Origin: Clostridia bacterium
Lineage (GTDB): Bacteria; Bacillota; Clostridia; Christensenellales; Aristaeellaceae
Assembly: GCA_017395065.1 (NCBI GenBank)
Contig: JAFPWH010000071.1
Span: 87,275 to 151,274, forward strand
DNA length: 64,000 nucleotides
Reading direction: 5' to 3'
Every line of letters starts with the position of its first letter. The stretch's first letter is position 1. The notes under the pieces are model-generated. The model was not told the origin of the DNA. It saw only the letters and a program-made list of their open reading frames with translations, and searched no databases. Positions 36,959 through 46,411 of this stretch are shown here, piece after piece. Position numbers and translations under genes: made by a program.

Positions 36959-37450
36959 GTGGCCGAATTCAACGGCAGGAGCCTGCTGACGGTCGACGCC
37001 AAGGGTCGTTTATTCCTCCCGCAGAGCTACAGAGACACGCTCGGCAGCGATTTCGTGATTTCCCTTTCGAGCGATCTGAAGACCCTTGCGTTCTACTGCA
37101 AGGAGGATTGGGACAGGAAGAGCGATACGCTCAGGCGCATCCCCGAAACAGACCGGCGCGCCCACCGGCTGCTCAGGCTCATCTTCAGCAGCACCTTCGC
37201 GCCGTACAACGCTGACGCGCAGGGCAGGGTGCTGATCCCGCAGGCGGTCCGGCAGGACTACGCGCTCACCGAGGGCAGCGAGGTCGTGCTCGTGGGCGTG
37301 GGCAGCAACCTTGAAATCTGGAACGCAGAGCGCTTCCGCAGCGATTTGGTCAGCATGACCGAGGCAGAGGAAGACGAATCGCTCGACTACGTGTACGACA
37401 AATATTTTTCCGCATCGACCGACATAAACGAAAGGAAGGCTGAACAATGA
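36959..37450 (+). CDS. mraZ: Transcriptional regulator MraZ
   Basis: First gene of the dcw division and wall cluster and an autorepressor. The 163 residues hold two AbrB-like SpoVT half-domains, each with a signature: SLLTVDAKGRLFLPQSYR and YNADAQGRVLIPQAVR. The start is GTG at 36959 with AAAGGGAGGG 7 bases upstream. The earlier in-frame GTG at 36929 lies only 1 base after the -10 element and can be excluded. ftsL overlaps its end by 4 bases; rsmH, the normal next gene, is absent. Confidence 0.95.
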   Translation: MAEFNGRSLLTVDAKGRLFLPQSYRDTLGSDFVISLSSDLKTLAFYCKEDWDRKSDTLRRIPETDRRAHRLLRLIFSSTFAPYNADAQGRVLIPQAVRQDYALTEGSEVVLVGVGSNLEIWNAERFRSDLVSMTEAEEDESLDYVYDKYFSASTDINERKAEQ

Positions 37451-37863
37451 GCGAGATCAAGCGGGTAACGGGCTCCGGCAAGGCACCTTATGTATGGAAG
37501 GACCCCAAACGCACCCCTCAGCCTCCGCGCAGAAAGCCGGTCTACCGCAGCAAAAAGCGCACGATCGAAACGGGCAAAACGATGCATGCCGTCGTCGCTG
37601 TGCTGGTGGCCGCCGTGCTCATCATCACCGCGGTGTCCCTGTTCAATCTGAGCGCCGAGAAATCCAGGCTGGAGTCATTGAAGCGCAGGCATCAGGAGCT
37701 GAGCGAATCCGTCGAATCCACCGAGCGGACGCTTGCACTCGAGACGCGCTCCCAGGTCATCTGCCAGCTGGCCGAGGAGAGGCTGTACATGGTAAGGGCC
37801 GGCGAAGCCAACACGGTGACCGTGCCTTCCTTTGGCGGCGATATCATGACGGCCGGCAGATAA
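37447..37863 (+). CDS. ftsL: FtsL-like cell division protein
   Basis: 138-residue bitopic protein. A basic cytoplasmic N-terminus (KRTPQPPRRKPVYRSKKR) precedes one transmembrane helix at about 46-67, then a heptad-rich coiled coil (LSAEKSRLESLKRRHQELSE). The layout and the place directly after mraZ fit FtsL (or DivIC), the septal coiled-coil subunit that pairs with FtsQ/DivIB and PBP2B. Sequence identity alone is not strong, because the family diverges quickly. Confidence 0.78.
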   Translation: MSEIKRVTGSGKAPYVWKDPKRTPQPPRRKPVYRSKKRTIETGKTMHAVVAVLVAAVLIITAVSLFNLSAEKSRLESLKRRHQELSESVESTERTLALETRSQVICQLAEERLYMVRAGEANTVTVPSFGGDIMTAGR

Positions 37864-37876
37864 GGCGGTGCACAAT

Positions 37877-39322
37877 ATGACGCTTGGAGAGCTTTTGAAG
37901 GACCTGCCGGTTTCCTATGAATTCACGGGAGACGCGGATACCGAAATAACGGCGCTGTGCACAGATTCCAGAAAGGACTGCGCGGGCGGCCTGTTCTTCT
38001 GCGTGAGCGGGCTGCACAGCGACGCGCACGCCTTTGCGCCGGACGTCGTTGCAAAGGGCGCCGCGGCGCTTGCCGTGGAAAGATGGCTCAATCTGGACGT
38101 GCCCCAGATCAAGGTGGAAAACGTGCGCGAAACGATGAGCTACATTGCTGCGGCGTTTTACGATCATCCGGCGGACAAGCTCAAAATGATCGGCATCACC
38201 GGCACGAAGGGCAAAACCACGACCAGCTTCATGCTCAGAAACATCCTGAAACAGGCCGGATTCCGCACGGGGCTCATCGGCACCGTGTGCATTCTGGTAG
38301 GCGACAGGGAATACGAGGCGGGCAAGACCACGCCCGATCCCGTCGAGTTTCAAAGGATCCTTGCCGACATGGCGGCAGAGCATACGCAGTACGTCATCAT
38401 GGAGGTCTCCGCGCACGCGCTCGACATGCACCGGATCGACGGCATCCGCTTTGCGTGCGGCTGCTTCACGAACCTCTCGCAGGATCACCTCGACTACTTC
38501 GGCAATATGGACGCGTACCTTGCGGCAAAGCTCAAAATGCTGCCCATGACGGACGAACTCGTCGTCAACGCGGACGACGAGCGCGTTCTGAAGGCAGTAC
38601 TCAAGGAAAAGCCGGACGCGCTCAAGATCGCCATCCGCGAAAAGGTGGACACCTACGCCAAGGACATCGAGATCACCGAAAGCGGAATGGACTTCACGCT
38701 CACCTTCCATAAAAAGGCTGACGCCCGCATAGCGCTCAAGCTAAGCGGCATATTCAACGTCTACAACGCTCTCATGGCCGCGTCGATGGCGAATTGCCTG
38801 GGCGTCGGAATGGAAGACATAAAGCGCGGACTCGAAACGCTTGCAAACGTGCCCGGCCGCGTGGAACTGCTTGACACGCACACCCCTTATCGTGTAATAT
38901 TGGACTATGCCCATTCACCGGACGCATTGGAGAATGTGCTCAAGTCGCTCAGGCACTCCACGAAGCGGCGCCTGATCGCGGTATTCGGCTGCGGCGGCGG
39001 AAGAGACAAACTCAAGCGTCCCATGATGGGGGAGATCGGCGGCCGGCTGGCGGACTATTGCGTCATCACCAGCGACAACCCGCGCGACGAAGAGCCGATG
39101 GACATCATCGCCTCCATCGAGCAGGGGATCAAACAAGTGACGGACCGCTACGTCGTCATCGAGAACCGCCGCGAGGCGATACGCCACGCGCTGAGCATCG
39201 CGCAAAGCGGAGACACTGTGGTGCTGGCGGGCAAAGGCCACGAAACATATCAGGAAATCAAAGGCGTAAAGCATCCCTTCGATGAGAAGATCATCGTCAA
39301 GGAATTGCTGAGCGAAATCTGA
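37877..39322 (+). CDS. murE: UDP-MurNAc-tripeptide synthetase (meso-Dap adding)
   Basis: Adds the third residue of the peptidoglycan stem peptide. It has the ATP loop GITGTKGKTTT, the NLSQDHLDYFG motif and the DNPR motif (SDNPRDEEP), which is typical of meso-diaminopimelate-specific enzymes. The start is ATG 37877, 8 bases after AAGGCGG; an in-frame GTG at 37868 overlaps that site. About 481 residues. It lies directly behind ftsL, where ftsI would be expected, and 8 bases before mraY. Confidence 0.95.
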   Translation: MTLGELLKDLPVSYEFTGDADTEITALCTDSRKDCAGGLFFCVSGLHSDAHAFAPDVVAKGAAALAVERWLNLDVPQIKVENVRETMSYIAAAFYDHPADKLKMIGITGTKGKTTTSFMLRNILKQAGFRTGLIGTVCILVGDREYEAGKTTPDPVEFQRILADMAAEHTQYVIMEVSAHALDMHRIDGIRFACGCFTNLSQDHLDYFGNMDAYLAAKLKMLPMTDELVVNADDERVLKAVLKEKPDALKIAIREKVDTYAKDIEITESGMDFTLTFHKKADARIALKLSGIFNVYNALMAASMANCLGVGMEDIKRGLETLANVPGRVELLDTHTPYRVILDYAHSPDALENVLKSLRHSTKRRLIAVFGCGGGRDKLKRPMMGEIGGRLADYCVITSDNPRDEEPMDIIASIEQGIKQVTDRYVVIENRREAIRHALSIAQSGDTVVLAGKGHETYQEIKGVKHPFDEKIIVKELLSEI

Positions 39323-39330
39323 GAGGGAAT

Positions 39331-40323
39331 ATGAAATACTGTTGTATCGCAGCGCTGAGCGCAATGCTCCTATCCCTGCTGGCAGGCTATATCGGCCTGC
39401 CTGTACTTAAAAAACTGAGAGCCGGGCAAACCATCAACGAGCTGGGCCCGCAAAGCCACATGGCAAAGCAGGGGCTGCTCACGATGGGCGGCGTGGGCGT
39501 GATGTTCTCTGGCCTTGTGACCGGTGTTGCATTTTCGTTCAAAAACACGAACGATCACGGCTTGCTCGCCGTGTTCTGTGCCGTCTGCGGGCTCGCGTTC
39601 GGGCTGATCGGCTTTTTAGACGACTATATAAAGGTCGTCAAAAAGCGCTCGATGGGCCTCAGCGTCAAACAAAAGTTTGCGCCGCAGATCCTCTTTGCGC
39701 TCCTGATCGCCGTATTTGCATATTTTGACAAGAACATCGGCCCCAAAATCGCACTGCCGTTTACCGATTACGAACTGAATCTGGGCGTCTTCTACATCCC
39801 GGTCATGTGCTTTGCGATCGTCGCGATCGACAATTCCGCCAACATTCTGGACGGGCTCGACGGGCTTTTGAGCAGCAACGCTTCGCTTTCGCTCGCCGCG
39901 ATGGCCGCTTATTCGTTTTTCAAGGGCACGGCCACGAACAACGGAAGCCTGCTCAACGTGGGAATTTTCCTTTTGTGCATGAGCGCGGCGGCGTTTGCGT
40001 TCTTGAAGCTCAACACGCATCCCGCAAAGGTCATATTGGGCGACGTGGGCTCGCTGGGTCTGGGCGGATGCATCGCGGGCGCGGCCGTCGTCACGAAGGG
40101 CGTGCTCTTGATCCCGTTCTGTTGTGTTACAATGCTGATCAGCTCCCTTTCGGACATACTGCAGCTTATCTACATGAAGCGCCACAAGGGAAGAAAGCTC
40201 TTTCGCATGGCACCCTTCCATCATCATCTGGAGCTTGGCGGCATGGCGGAAACGCAGATCGTGAGCCTGTACAGCATACTTACCTTTATCGGAAGCGCGG
40301 TCGCGCTCATACTGTTTTGCTGA
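39331..40323 (+). CDS. mraY: Phospho-MurNAc-pentapeptide transferase
   Basis: Integral membrane enzyme with about ten transmembrane helices that makes lipid I from UDP-MurNAc-pentapeptide and undecaprenyl phosphate. Of 330 residues, the catalytic aspartate motifs are FLDDYIKVVKKRSMGL and NILDGLDGLLS, and the conserved GDVGSLGLGG and APFHHHLELGG are present. The GDVGSLG form differs slightly from the common GDTGSLA. The gene sits between murE and murD with short gaps. Confidence 0.96.
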   Translation: MKYCCIAALSAMLLSLLAGYIGLPVLKKLRAGQTINELGPQSHMAKQGLLTMGGVGVMFSGLVTGVAFSFKNTNDHGLLAVFCAVCGLAFGLIGFLDDYIKVVKKRSMGLSVKQKFAPQILFALLIAVFAYFDKNIGPKIALPFTDYELNLGVFYIPVMCFAIVAIDNSANILDGLDGLLSSNASLSLAAMAAYSFFKGTATNNGSLLNVGIFLLCMSAAAFAFLKLNTHPAKVILGDVGSLGLGGCIAGAAVVTKGVLLIPFCCVTMLISSLSDILQLIYMKRHKGRKLFRMAPFHHHLELGGMAETQIVSLYSILTFIGSAVALILFC

Positions 40324-40335
40324 CGGAGGAAATAC

Positions 40336-41682
40336 ATGAAACGGGTACTTGTCTGGGGAATGGCCAAGAGCGGCATCGCTGCCGCGGAATTGCTGTGCAG
40401 GGCAGGCTATGCCGTGCGCATAAACGATTTGAAGACCAATGAGCAGTTGAAGGACGACATAAAACCCCTCGAAGGCTTTCAATACGAAAACCGTCTGGGA
40501 GAGGACGTGATGACGCTCCTCGACGACGTCGACACGATGATCATAAGCCCCGGCATTCCCGCGGACCATAAGGCGGCGAAGGCGGCAAGGGAAAAAGGCA
40601 TAGAAGTAATCAGCGAAATCGAGCTGGCCTACCGCCTGTCAAAGGGAATGCTGATCGGCGTCACCGGCACCAACGGCAAAACGACCACGACCACGCTGAT
40701 CGGCGAGATCTTCAAAGCCTTCGGCAAGGACACCCACGTCGTCGGAAACATCGGCGAACCCTATGCGCTGCACGCACTGAAAACGGGTGAAGAGAGCGTG
40801 ACCGTATGCGAGCTCAGCTCTTTCCAGCTTGAGACCGTAAAGGATTTCAGGCCGAATATCTCGCTTATCCTGAATCTGACGGAGGATCACCTGAACCGCC
40901 ACAAGACCATGGAGAACTACGCGCGCATCAAAGAGCGCGTGTTCATGAATCAAAAGGACGAGGACTGCCTGATTTTGAACCACGATGATCCGATCACGCG
41001 CGAAATGGCCGCGCGCGCAGCCTGTAGGGTATACTTCTTCTCCAGGCAGCGCGAGGTGAAGGGCGCTTACGTGGATCCGGACGGATATGTCATCTGGAAC
41101 GACGGAGACAAAAAGACCTGCATCATCAAGGCCGACGAAATCTATATCCCCGGCAAGCACAACCTTGAAAACGCCCTCGCGGCGGCAGCAGCCTGCAAAT
41201 GCGCGGGCGTTCCGGATGAAATCATCGCTTCCACACTCAAATCTTTCAAGGGCGTGGAGCACAGGATCGAATTTGTCAAGAAAGTAAACGGTGTAAGCTA
41301 TATCAACGACTCCAAGGGTACGAACCCGGATTCGACGATCAAGGCCGTCGAGTGCATGAAGGCCGACACGGTGATACTGTTGGGCGGTTCCGAAAAGAAT
41401 TCTGACTATACGGAGCTTTCGCAGGTCATACGTGCCTCACGCGTGAAGTACGCGGTGCTTTTGGGCGACACCGGTGAAAAGATCGGGGAAGCCCTGAAGA
41501 AGGCGGGCTTTGACGCCATGGAATACACCGGGCACGATTTTGAAAAGGCGATACGCTGCGCGGCGTCTCACGCCAAAGAGGGCTGGAACGTACTGCTCTC
41601 CCCGGCCTGTGCGAGCTTCGACATGTTCAAAGACTTCGAACACAGGGGAGAGGAATTCAAGCGCATCGTCGACCTGCTCTGA
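40336..41682 (+). CDS. murD: UDP-MurNAc-L-alanine:D-glutamate ligase
   Basis: Adds D-Glu (from MurI) to UDP-MurNAc-Ala. The 448 residues begin with an FtsZ-like Rossmann domain (VLVWGMAKSGIAAAELL), then the ATP loop GVTGTNGKTTTTT, the carbamylated-Lys region NLTEDHLNRHKTMENYA, and C-terminal NDSKGTNPDST and LSPACASFDMF. All of these are MurD signatures. The next gene is an FtsQ-like protein; ftsW and murG, usually next, are missing. Confidence 0.97.
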   Translation: MKRVLVWGMAKSGIAAAELLCRAGYAVRINDLKTNEQLKDDIKPLEGFQYENRLGEDVMTLLDDVDTMIISPGIPADHKAAKAAREKGIEVISEIELAYRLSKGMLIGVTGTNGKTTTTTLIGEIFKAFGKDTHVVGNIGEPYALHALKTGEESVTVCELSSFQLETVKDFRPNISLILNLTEDHLNRHKTMENYARIKERVFMNQKDEDCLILNHDDPITREMAARAACRVYFFSRQREVKGAYVDPDGYVIWNDGDKKTCIIKADEIYIPGKHNLENALAAAAACKCAGVPDEIIASTLKSFKGVEHRIEFVKKVNGVSYINDSKGTNPDSTIKAVECMKADTVILLGGSEKNSDYTELSQVIRASRVKYAVLLGDTGEKIGEALKKAGFDAMEYTGHDFEKAIRCAASHAKEGWNVLLSPACASFDMFKDFEHRGEEFKRIVDLL

Positions 41683-41753
41683 GCCCTGAGAAACCATATT
41701 TGCCGGCAGCCCGTGCGGCTGTCGCTTTGCTCTGAAAAAAGGAGGCAGCGGAA

Positions 41754-42560
41754 ATGTTCAGCCGGTTTCTGAAACAAATGCAAAACAAAAACCTCGTCAT
41801 CGCCGTAATCACGGCGGCGCTCGCCGTCACGTTGCTTCTGACAATTATTCTCAAACCTTCAAGGGTAAAACAAGTCACCGTGAATTATACCGACTTTGCC
41901 GCCCGAAAAGCGGCGCAGGACGGCCTGAGCGACGCGGACTTCATACGCACCTCCGGCGTCATGGGAAAGCGCATGAACGAACTGAGCGACTGGTCGATCG
42001 TCGCCGCTGACAACATCGCCTCGATGGGCGGCTATGAACTCACGGAGGTAAAAAAGACGGGCTCGAGCGCGATCGGGCTTTCGATCTCGGCAAGGTACGC
42101 GCTCGCCGTCGTAAAGACCGGCGGCTGGTATTACACCATAGACAGCGACGGCTACATCGTGGACAGAGCTTCGCAGCCAAATAACGATCAATACATCAGA
42201 ATCAACGGCGTGTCGCTCAGAAATCCCATCGTGGGCCAGACGGCGCAGGATACCGACACGGAGGGAAGACTGAAAAACGCCATCGAAATCATAAAGCTAT
42301 TGATCCTCAGAAGCTGGAACGACTATTTCACCGACATTCACATGATGGACAACAAAGGAGTGTGGCTGATCAGCAAATACAACATCCCTGTAAAGCTCAG
42401 CCTCTGGTATGAGGATACGCTTGAAAACGACATCGCAAACGCTGTATATGTGATCGACCGCTACCGGCAAAGCGGTTTGACCGGCAAGGTCACCTCGGTC
42501 AACGGGCACGCCTATTGGGACGAGGACATGGATGAGTTCTATCAGATCAAAGGCAAATAG
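41754..42560 (+). CDS. Divergent FtsQ/DivIB-like division protein
   Basis: 268 residues: a short cytoplasmic N-terminus, one transmembrane helix at about 15-33 and an extracytoplasmic region. Residues 40-115 fit a POTRA-like domain. The stretch SARYALAVVKTGGWYYTIDSDGYIVDRA matches the beta-domain entry of FtsQ/DivIB (RxPxAVV...YxLIDxDGxV). The place between murD and ftsA is the normal place of ftsQ. The overall sequence is too divergent to be sure, and an unrelated bitopic envelope protein remains possible. The RBS is AAAGGAGG. Confidence 0.68.
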   Translation: MFSRFLKQMQNKNLVIAVITAALAVTLLLTIILKPSRVKQVTVNYTDFAARKAAQDGLSDADFIRTSGVMGKRMNELSDWSIVAADNIASMGGYELTEVKKTGSSAIGLSISARYALAVVKTGGWYYTIDSDGYIVDRASQPNNDQYIRINGVSLRNPIVGQTAQDTDTEGRLKNAIEIIKLLILRSWNDYFTDIHMMDNKGVWLISKYNIPVKLSLWYEDTLENDIANAVYVIDRYRQSGLTGKVTSVNGHAYWDEDMDEFYQIKGK

Positions 42561-42602
42561 CAAAAAAGTTGTAATAGAACCGAAATATTCACCAAAAATA
42601 TA

Positions 42603-42631
42603 TTTACAATTGAATTGCAATACTGTATAAT
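42603..42631 (+). promoter_or_regulatory. Promoter of ftsA-ftsZ
   Basis: TTTACA (42603-42608), 17 bases, TATAAT (42626-42631). The spacer begins inside a small CAATT/AATTG inverted repeat. ftsAZ can thus be expressed separately from the upstream dcw genes. Confidence 0.75.
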
Positions 42632-42686
42632 AAGGACGGTTATACGATATGAGTGTTTTACGCGTCACGAGACGGGAGATATATAA

Positions 42687-43916
42687 ATGAAGACACGGAT
42701 AGCGGCTATCGAGTTCGGCACCTCGAAAATTGTTACCGTTATCGCGCAGAGCAGCAATAAAAATAACCATTGTGAAATTGTGAGCTGCGGAAAAGTGGAT
42801 TATGCGGGATATAGTTCGGGGGATTGGACAGACTGGGAAAACCTGAATAAAGCGATCTACAATTCGATCATTGCTGCGCAGAGCGACGCAGGCACGCCCA
42901 TAAAAGAAATCTATATCGGCGTACCGTGCGAGTTCATTCACGTACAGACCTCCGATGCCGAGGTGCCGATCCGCTCCACCGACGGCCGCGTGCGCATCGA
43001 GGACATACAGGCCGTGGAGGACATGGCGGCGGACGTACTCAAATTCAAGGACAGCGACGATTTCGTCATCCACCGTTCTCCCGCCTGGTACAGCGTGGAC
43101 AGGGGCGCAAAGACGATGGACCCCAAGGGGCTCAAGGGCGACTTTTTGAGCGCCAAGGTCAGCTTCATCACCGCAAGCGCCGATTTCGTCGACGACATGC
43201 GCGACATCATGGGGCACGTGGGCATAACGATCAACGGCTTTTTGTCCCCATCGCTGGGCGAGCAGCTTCTGGGCACGAGCCCTTCGGCAAGGGATCAGAA
43301 CTGCATCTTCATCGACGCGGGCATGTACAACACCGAGTTTTCGGTGCTCAGGGGCGATGCGATGGTCTACCACGCCGTGCTGCCCTGTGGCGGGAACGAC
43401 ATGACAGAACACCTTGCGGACGAACTGGAGATACGCTACGACGAAGCCGAGCAGCTCAAGCGCAGCGCGGTCATCAGCGAAGACATTAAAGAGATGATCA
43501 AGCCGCCCGTCTGCCGCGACAAGGACGGCAGGCGCATACAGTACAAGGCCGAGCTGATCTGTTCGATGGTCACGGTCGCGCTCGAAAAGGTGTGCCGCAT
43601 GATACAGCTCACGATCGAGGACGCGCAGGCCTTCCTGTCACCAAGGAGCCGCATCTACCTGACCGGCGGCGGAATAAGCATGCTGCGCGGCGGCGCGGAT
43701 TATCTGGAAAACTACGTGGGCAGGCGGGTAGAGACTGTGAACATACAGTCCAACAAGCTGGGAAGTCCCGAATACGCGAGCGTACTGGGACTGGTGGATC
43801 TGATCTTTGACTCCATAGAACAAAGGTACGACGAACAGGAGACCTTGCCTATGCGGGTTATGGATACATTTAAGGGAATCTTCTCCAAATCACGAAACGA
43901 TGATGACGAAGAATAA
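42687..43916 (+). CDS. ftsA: Cell division protein FtsA
   Basis: Actin-fold ATPase that tethers FtsZ to the membrane. Of 409 residues, the ATP-site motifs are IEFGTSKIVTVI (phosphate 1), FIDAGMYNTEFSVL (phosphate 2) and YLTGGGISMLRG (adenosine). The 1C domain lies between. The C-terminus has a likely amphipathic membrane-binding helix (MRVMDTFKGIFSKS) followed by an acidic end. It precedes ftsZ by 20 bases and has its own promoter. Confidence 0.93.
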   Translation: MKTRIAAIEFGTSKIVTVIAQSSNKNNHCEIVSCGKVDYAGYSSGDWTDWENLNKAIYNSIIAAQSDAGTPIKEIYIGVPCEFIHVQTSDAEVPIRSTDGRVRIEDIQAVEDMAADVLKFKDSDDFVIHRSPAWYSVDRGAKTMDPKGLKGDFLSAKVSFITASADFVDDMRDIMGHVGITINGFLSPSLGEQLLGTSPSARDQNCIFIDAGMYNTEFSVLRGDAMVYHAVLPCGGNDMTEHLADELEIRYDEAEQLKRSAVISEDIKEMIKPPVCRDKDGRRIQYKAELICSMVTVALEKVCRMIQLTIEDAQAFLSPRSRIYLTGGGISMLRGGADYLENYVGRRVETVNIQSNKLGSPEYASVLGLVDLIFDSIEQRYDEQETLPMRVMDTFKGIFSKSRNDDDEE

Positions 43917-43936
43917 ACATCTAAGGGGGATGCCTT

Positions 43937-45259
43937 GTGCTGGATTACGAATTTGAAACTACGAACTTTGCAACCATCAAGGTGATAGGCGTTGGCGGAG
44001 CCGGAACCAACGCGGTCAACCGCATGGTTGACAACGGCTTAAGAGGCGTCGAGTTTATCGCCGTAAACACCGATAAGCAGGCGCTGGCCCTGTCGAAAGC
44101 CACCAACAAGGTGCAAATCGGCGAAAAACTCACAAAGGGTCTCGGCGCGGGCGCTAACCCCGAAGTCGGCAAAAGAGCCGCCGAGGAGAGCCGCGACGAG
44201 CTCAGCGCCCTCGTGCAGGGCGCGGACCTGGTGTTCGTCACCTGCGGTATGGGCGGCGGCACGGGCACCGGCGCGGCGCCGGTCATCGCCGAGGTCGCAA
44301 GGGAGCAGGGCATACTCACGATTGGCGTCGTTTCCAAGCCCTTCCTGTTTGAAGGCCGTCAGCGCATGAAGAACGCCGAAAAGGGCATCGCGGAATTGAA
44401 AACCAACGTGGATACGCTGGTCGTCGTTCCCAACGACAGGCTGCTGCAGATCGTGAACAAAGCGACCACGATGTCGGACGCGTTCCGCATCGCGGACGAT
44501 ACGCTCCGCCAGGGCATCCAGGGGATCAGTGATCTGATCGCTCTGCCCGCGATGATCAACCTGGACTTTGCAGACGTTCGCACGGTCATGGAGTCCCGCG
44601 GCATGGCCCACATGGGCATCGGCACGGGCAGCGGCGAAAACAGGCTCATCGAAGCCGCCAAGGCCGCCATTTCCAGCCCGATGCTCGAGACCTCCATCGA
44701 CGGCGCGCGCGCGGTGCTGATCAACGTGACCGGCTCCAGCGACATGACGCTGCTCGAGGTCAACGAAGCCGCGCAGCTCATACAGCAGGCCGCGGACCCC
44801 GAGGCGAACATCATCTTCGGCGCCGGTATCGACGACAACCTGAGCGACGAGGTGCGCATCACCGTCATCGCGACCGGTTTTGAAAAGCAGTATTACGCGG
44901 GACGCTCTCCCGTAAGCGACATCCCCGCGCGCCGTCCCGCTCCCAAGGCTGACAAGCCCGAGGGCGAAGGCAAGGTGAGCGTACCGCCGATCTTCGACGG
45001 CGAGGCTACGACGCCGATCCGCAAGGCGCCCAGACCCATGCCGGCCGCAAAGCCCGCCGCCGGGGAAGCCAGGCCCACGCCCAGACCCGCCCCGCGCAGG
45101 GTCAATCCCGACACGCACGTACCGCGCAGGACCACGGGCACCCCTTCGACCTATGACAGCTCCTCCACCTTCGTCGAGCGCCGTCCCGCAAGGCGCGGTA
45201 TGACGCCCGACAAGCCCAGCTTCATGAAAAAGAACAGGGAAGAGGACTTCGACGACTGA
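43937..45259 (+). CDS. ftsZ: Cell division protein FtsZ
   Basis: Tubulin-like GTPase that forms the Z ring. Of 440 residues, the GTPase domain has [13 protein letters not shown], the tubulin signature [10 protein letters not shown] and [12 protein letters not shown] long Pro/Lys/Arg-rich linker (about 320-420) follows, and the C-terminal peptide is [10 protein letters not shown] followed by acidic residues, corresponding to the usual D-x-PxFxRxx motif. The start is GTG 43937 with AAGGGGG upstream. Confidence 0.97.
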   Translation: MLDYEFETTNFATIKVIGVGGAGTNAVNRMVDNGLRGVEFIAVNTDKQALALSKATNKVQIGEKLTKGLGAGANPEVGKRAAEESRDELSALVQGADLVFVTCGMGGGTGTGAAPVIAEVAREQGILTIGVVSKPFLFEGRQRMKNAEKGIAELKTNVDTLVVVPNDRLLQIVNKATTMSDAFRIADDTLRQGIQGISDLIALPAMINLDFADVRTVMESRGMAHMGIGTGSGENRLIEAAKAAISSPMLETSIDGARAVLINVTGSSDMTLLEVNEAAQLIQQAADPEANIIFGAGIDDNLSDEVRITVIATGFEKQYYAGRSPVSDIPARRPAPKADKPEGEGKVSVPPIFDGEATTPIRKAPRPMPAAKPAAGEARPTPRPAPRRVNPDTHVPRRTTGTPSTYDSSSTFVERRPARRGMTPDKPSFMKKNREEDFDD

Positions 45260-45283
45260 TTGCTAACAGAAAAACAGATTGCC

Positions 45284-45305
45284 GGCACTTCCTTTCGGGA
45301 GTGCC
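45284..45305 (+). terminator. Hairpin after ftsZ
   Basis: Stem GGCACTTCC/GGGAGTGCC (one G-T pair) with a TTTC tetraloop, 24 bases after the ftsZ stop. No T tract follows, so it is a weak terminator or an mRNA-end stabiliser. Confidence 0.5.
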
Positions 45306-45331
45306 GCAATTACATGCAAAGGGGAGTATTT

Positions 45332-46411
45332 ATGAAGCTCGACATTTCTACGATCGATAAAAACTTCATGCAGGGCAGCGTCTACGAAAGCGCCGAACTG
45401 GTCTGGAAAAGCGTGCTGGAGGAGCCATTTGAAATAAGAGGGCTTGCCGTAAAAGAGGGAGAAAAGTTCTGGCGGCTGCCTGAAAAGCTGCTGCCCGTCT
45501 GCTCCGACGGCGTGAACGTGCTGGCAAAGCACACCGCGGGCGGGCGCGTCCGCTTCATCGTGAAAAATACTTCACGCATCGCGCTGCGCTGTGAAAGCCT
45601 GAACTCCGGCATGATGTCGCATATGCCGCTCACGGGCAGCGCGGGCGTGGACGTGTACGTAAACGGTGAATTCAGACAGGCGATACGCCCGGCGAACGAT
45701 CAGGGCGGTTATTTCGAGGGCGAAGTCAGGATCATTCCCGCCATCCCCAAAACGGCAAAAGTGGAGATCAATCTGCCGCTGTACAACGGCATAAAGCGCC
45801 TGTTCGTCGGCGTCGACAAAACGGCGGAGCTTTTGGCGCCGAAGCCCTACCGCGTCGACGAGCCCGTCGTCTTCTACGGCTCGTCCATCACCCAGGGCGG
45901 CTGCGCTTCGAGACCCGGCAACAGCTATCAGGGCTTTCTTTGCAGATGGCTCAACGCCGACCATATCAACCTTGGCTTTTCCGGAAACGCCAAGGGCGAG
46001 AAGGAGATCGCCGAATACATCGCGTCCCTCAAAATGAGCGCCTTCGTGTACGATTACGATCACAACGCACCGAATGTGGATCACCTCAAGGCGACGCACG
46101 AGCGGTTCTTCAAAACGATCCGCGAGGCGCAGCCGCTCCTTCCCGTCGTCATCGTACCCAAGCCTGACTGCGACAACGACAGAAGCGACACCGAAAAGCG
46201 CTTGAATGTGATCACCGCGACCTATCGCAACGCTTTGGAAAGCGGCGACAAGAACGTTTATTTCGTGGACGGCCGCAAGCTCTTCGGCGCGTCGGACAGG
46301 GACGCCTGCACGGTCGACCGCTCGCATCCGAACGACCTCGGTTTTTACCGCATGGCCAAAGCGATTTATCCTGTACTCAAACAAGCGCTTAAAAACGCAG
46401 GAAGGTTATGA
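45332..46411 (+). CDS. SGNH/GDSL hydrolase with N-terminal beta domain
   Basis: 359 residues, no signal peptide. The N-terminal beta domain (1-170) resembles the GxDLY-type domain that accompanies Lipase_GDSL_3 enzymes. The hydrolase domain from about 175 has the nucleophile block FYGSSITQGG, the block GFSGNAKG and the catalytic DRSHPND near the end. Such enzymes deacylate carbohydrates or other small esters; here it would act in the cytoplasm. The start is ATG 45332 with AAAGGGGAG upstream. The thrE gene overlaps its stop by 4 bases. Confidence 0.82.
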   Translation: MKLDISTIDKNFMQGSVYESAELVWKSVLEEPFEIRGLAVKEGEKFWRLPEKLLPVCSDGVNVLAKHTAGGRVRFIVKNTSRIALRCESLNSGMMSHMPLTGSAGVDVYVNGEFRQAIRPANDQGGYFEGEVRIIPAIPKTAKVEINLPLYNGIKRLFVGVDKTAELLAPKPYRVDEPVVFYGSSITQGGCASRPGNSYQGFLCRWLNADHINLGFSGNAKGEKEIAEYIASLKMSAFVYDYDHNAPNVDHLKATHERFFKTIREAQPLLPVVIVPKPDCDNDRSDTEKRLNVITATYRNALESGDKNVYFVDGRKLFGASDRDACTVDRSHPNDLGFYRMAKAIYPVLKQALKNAGRL

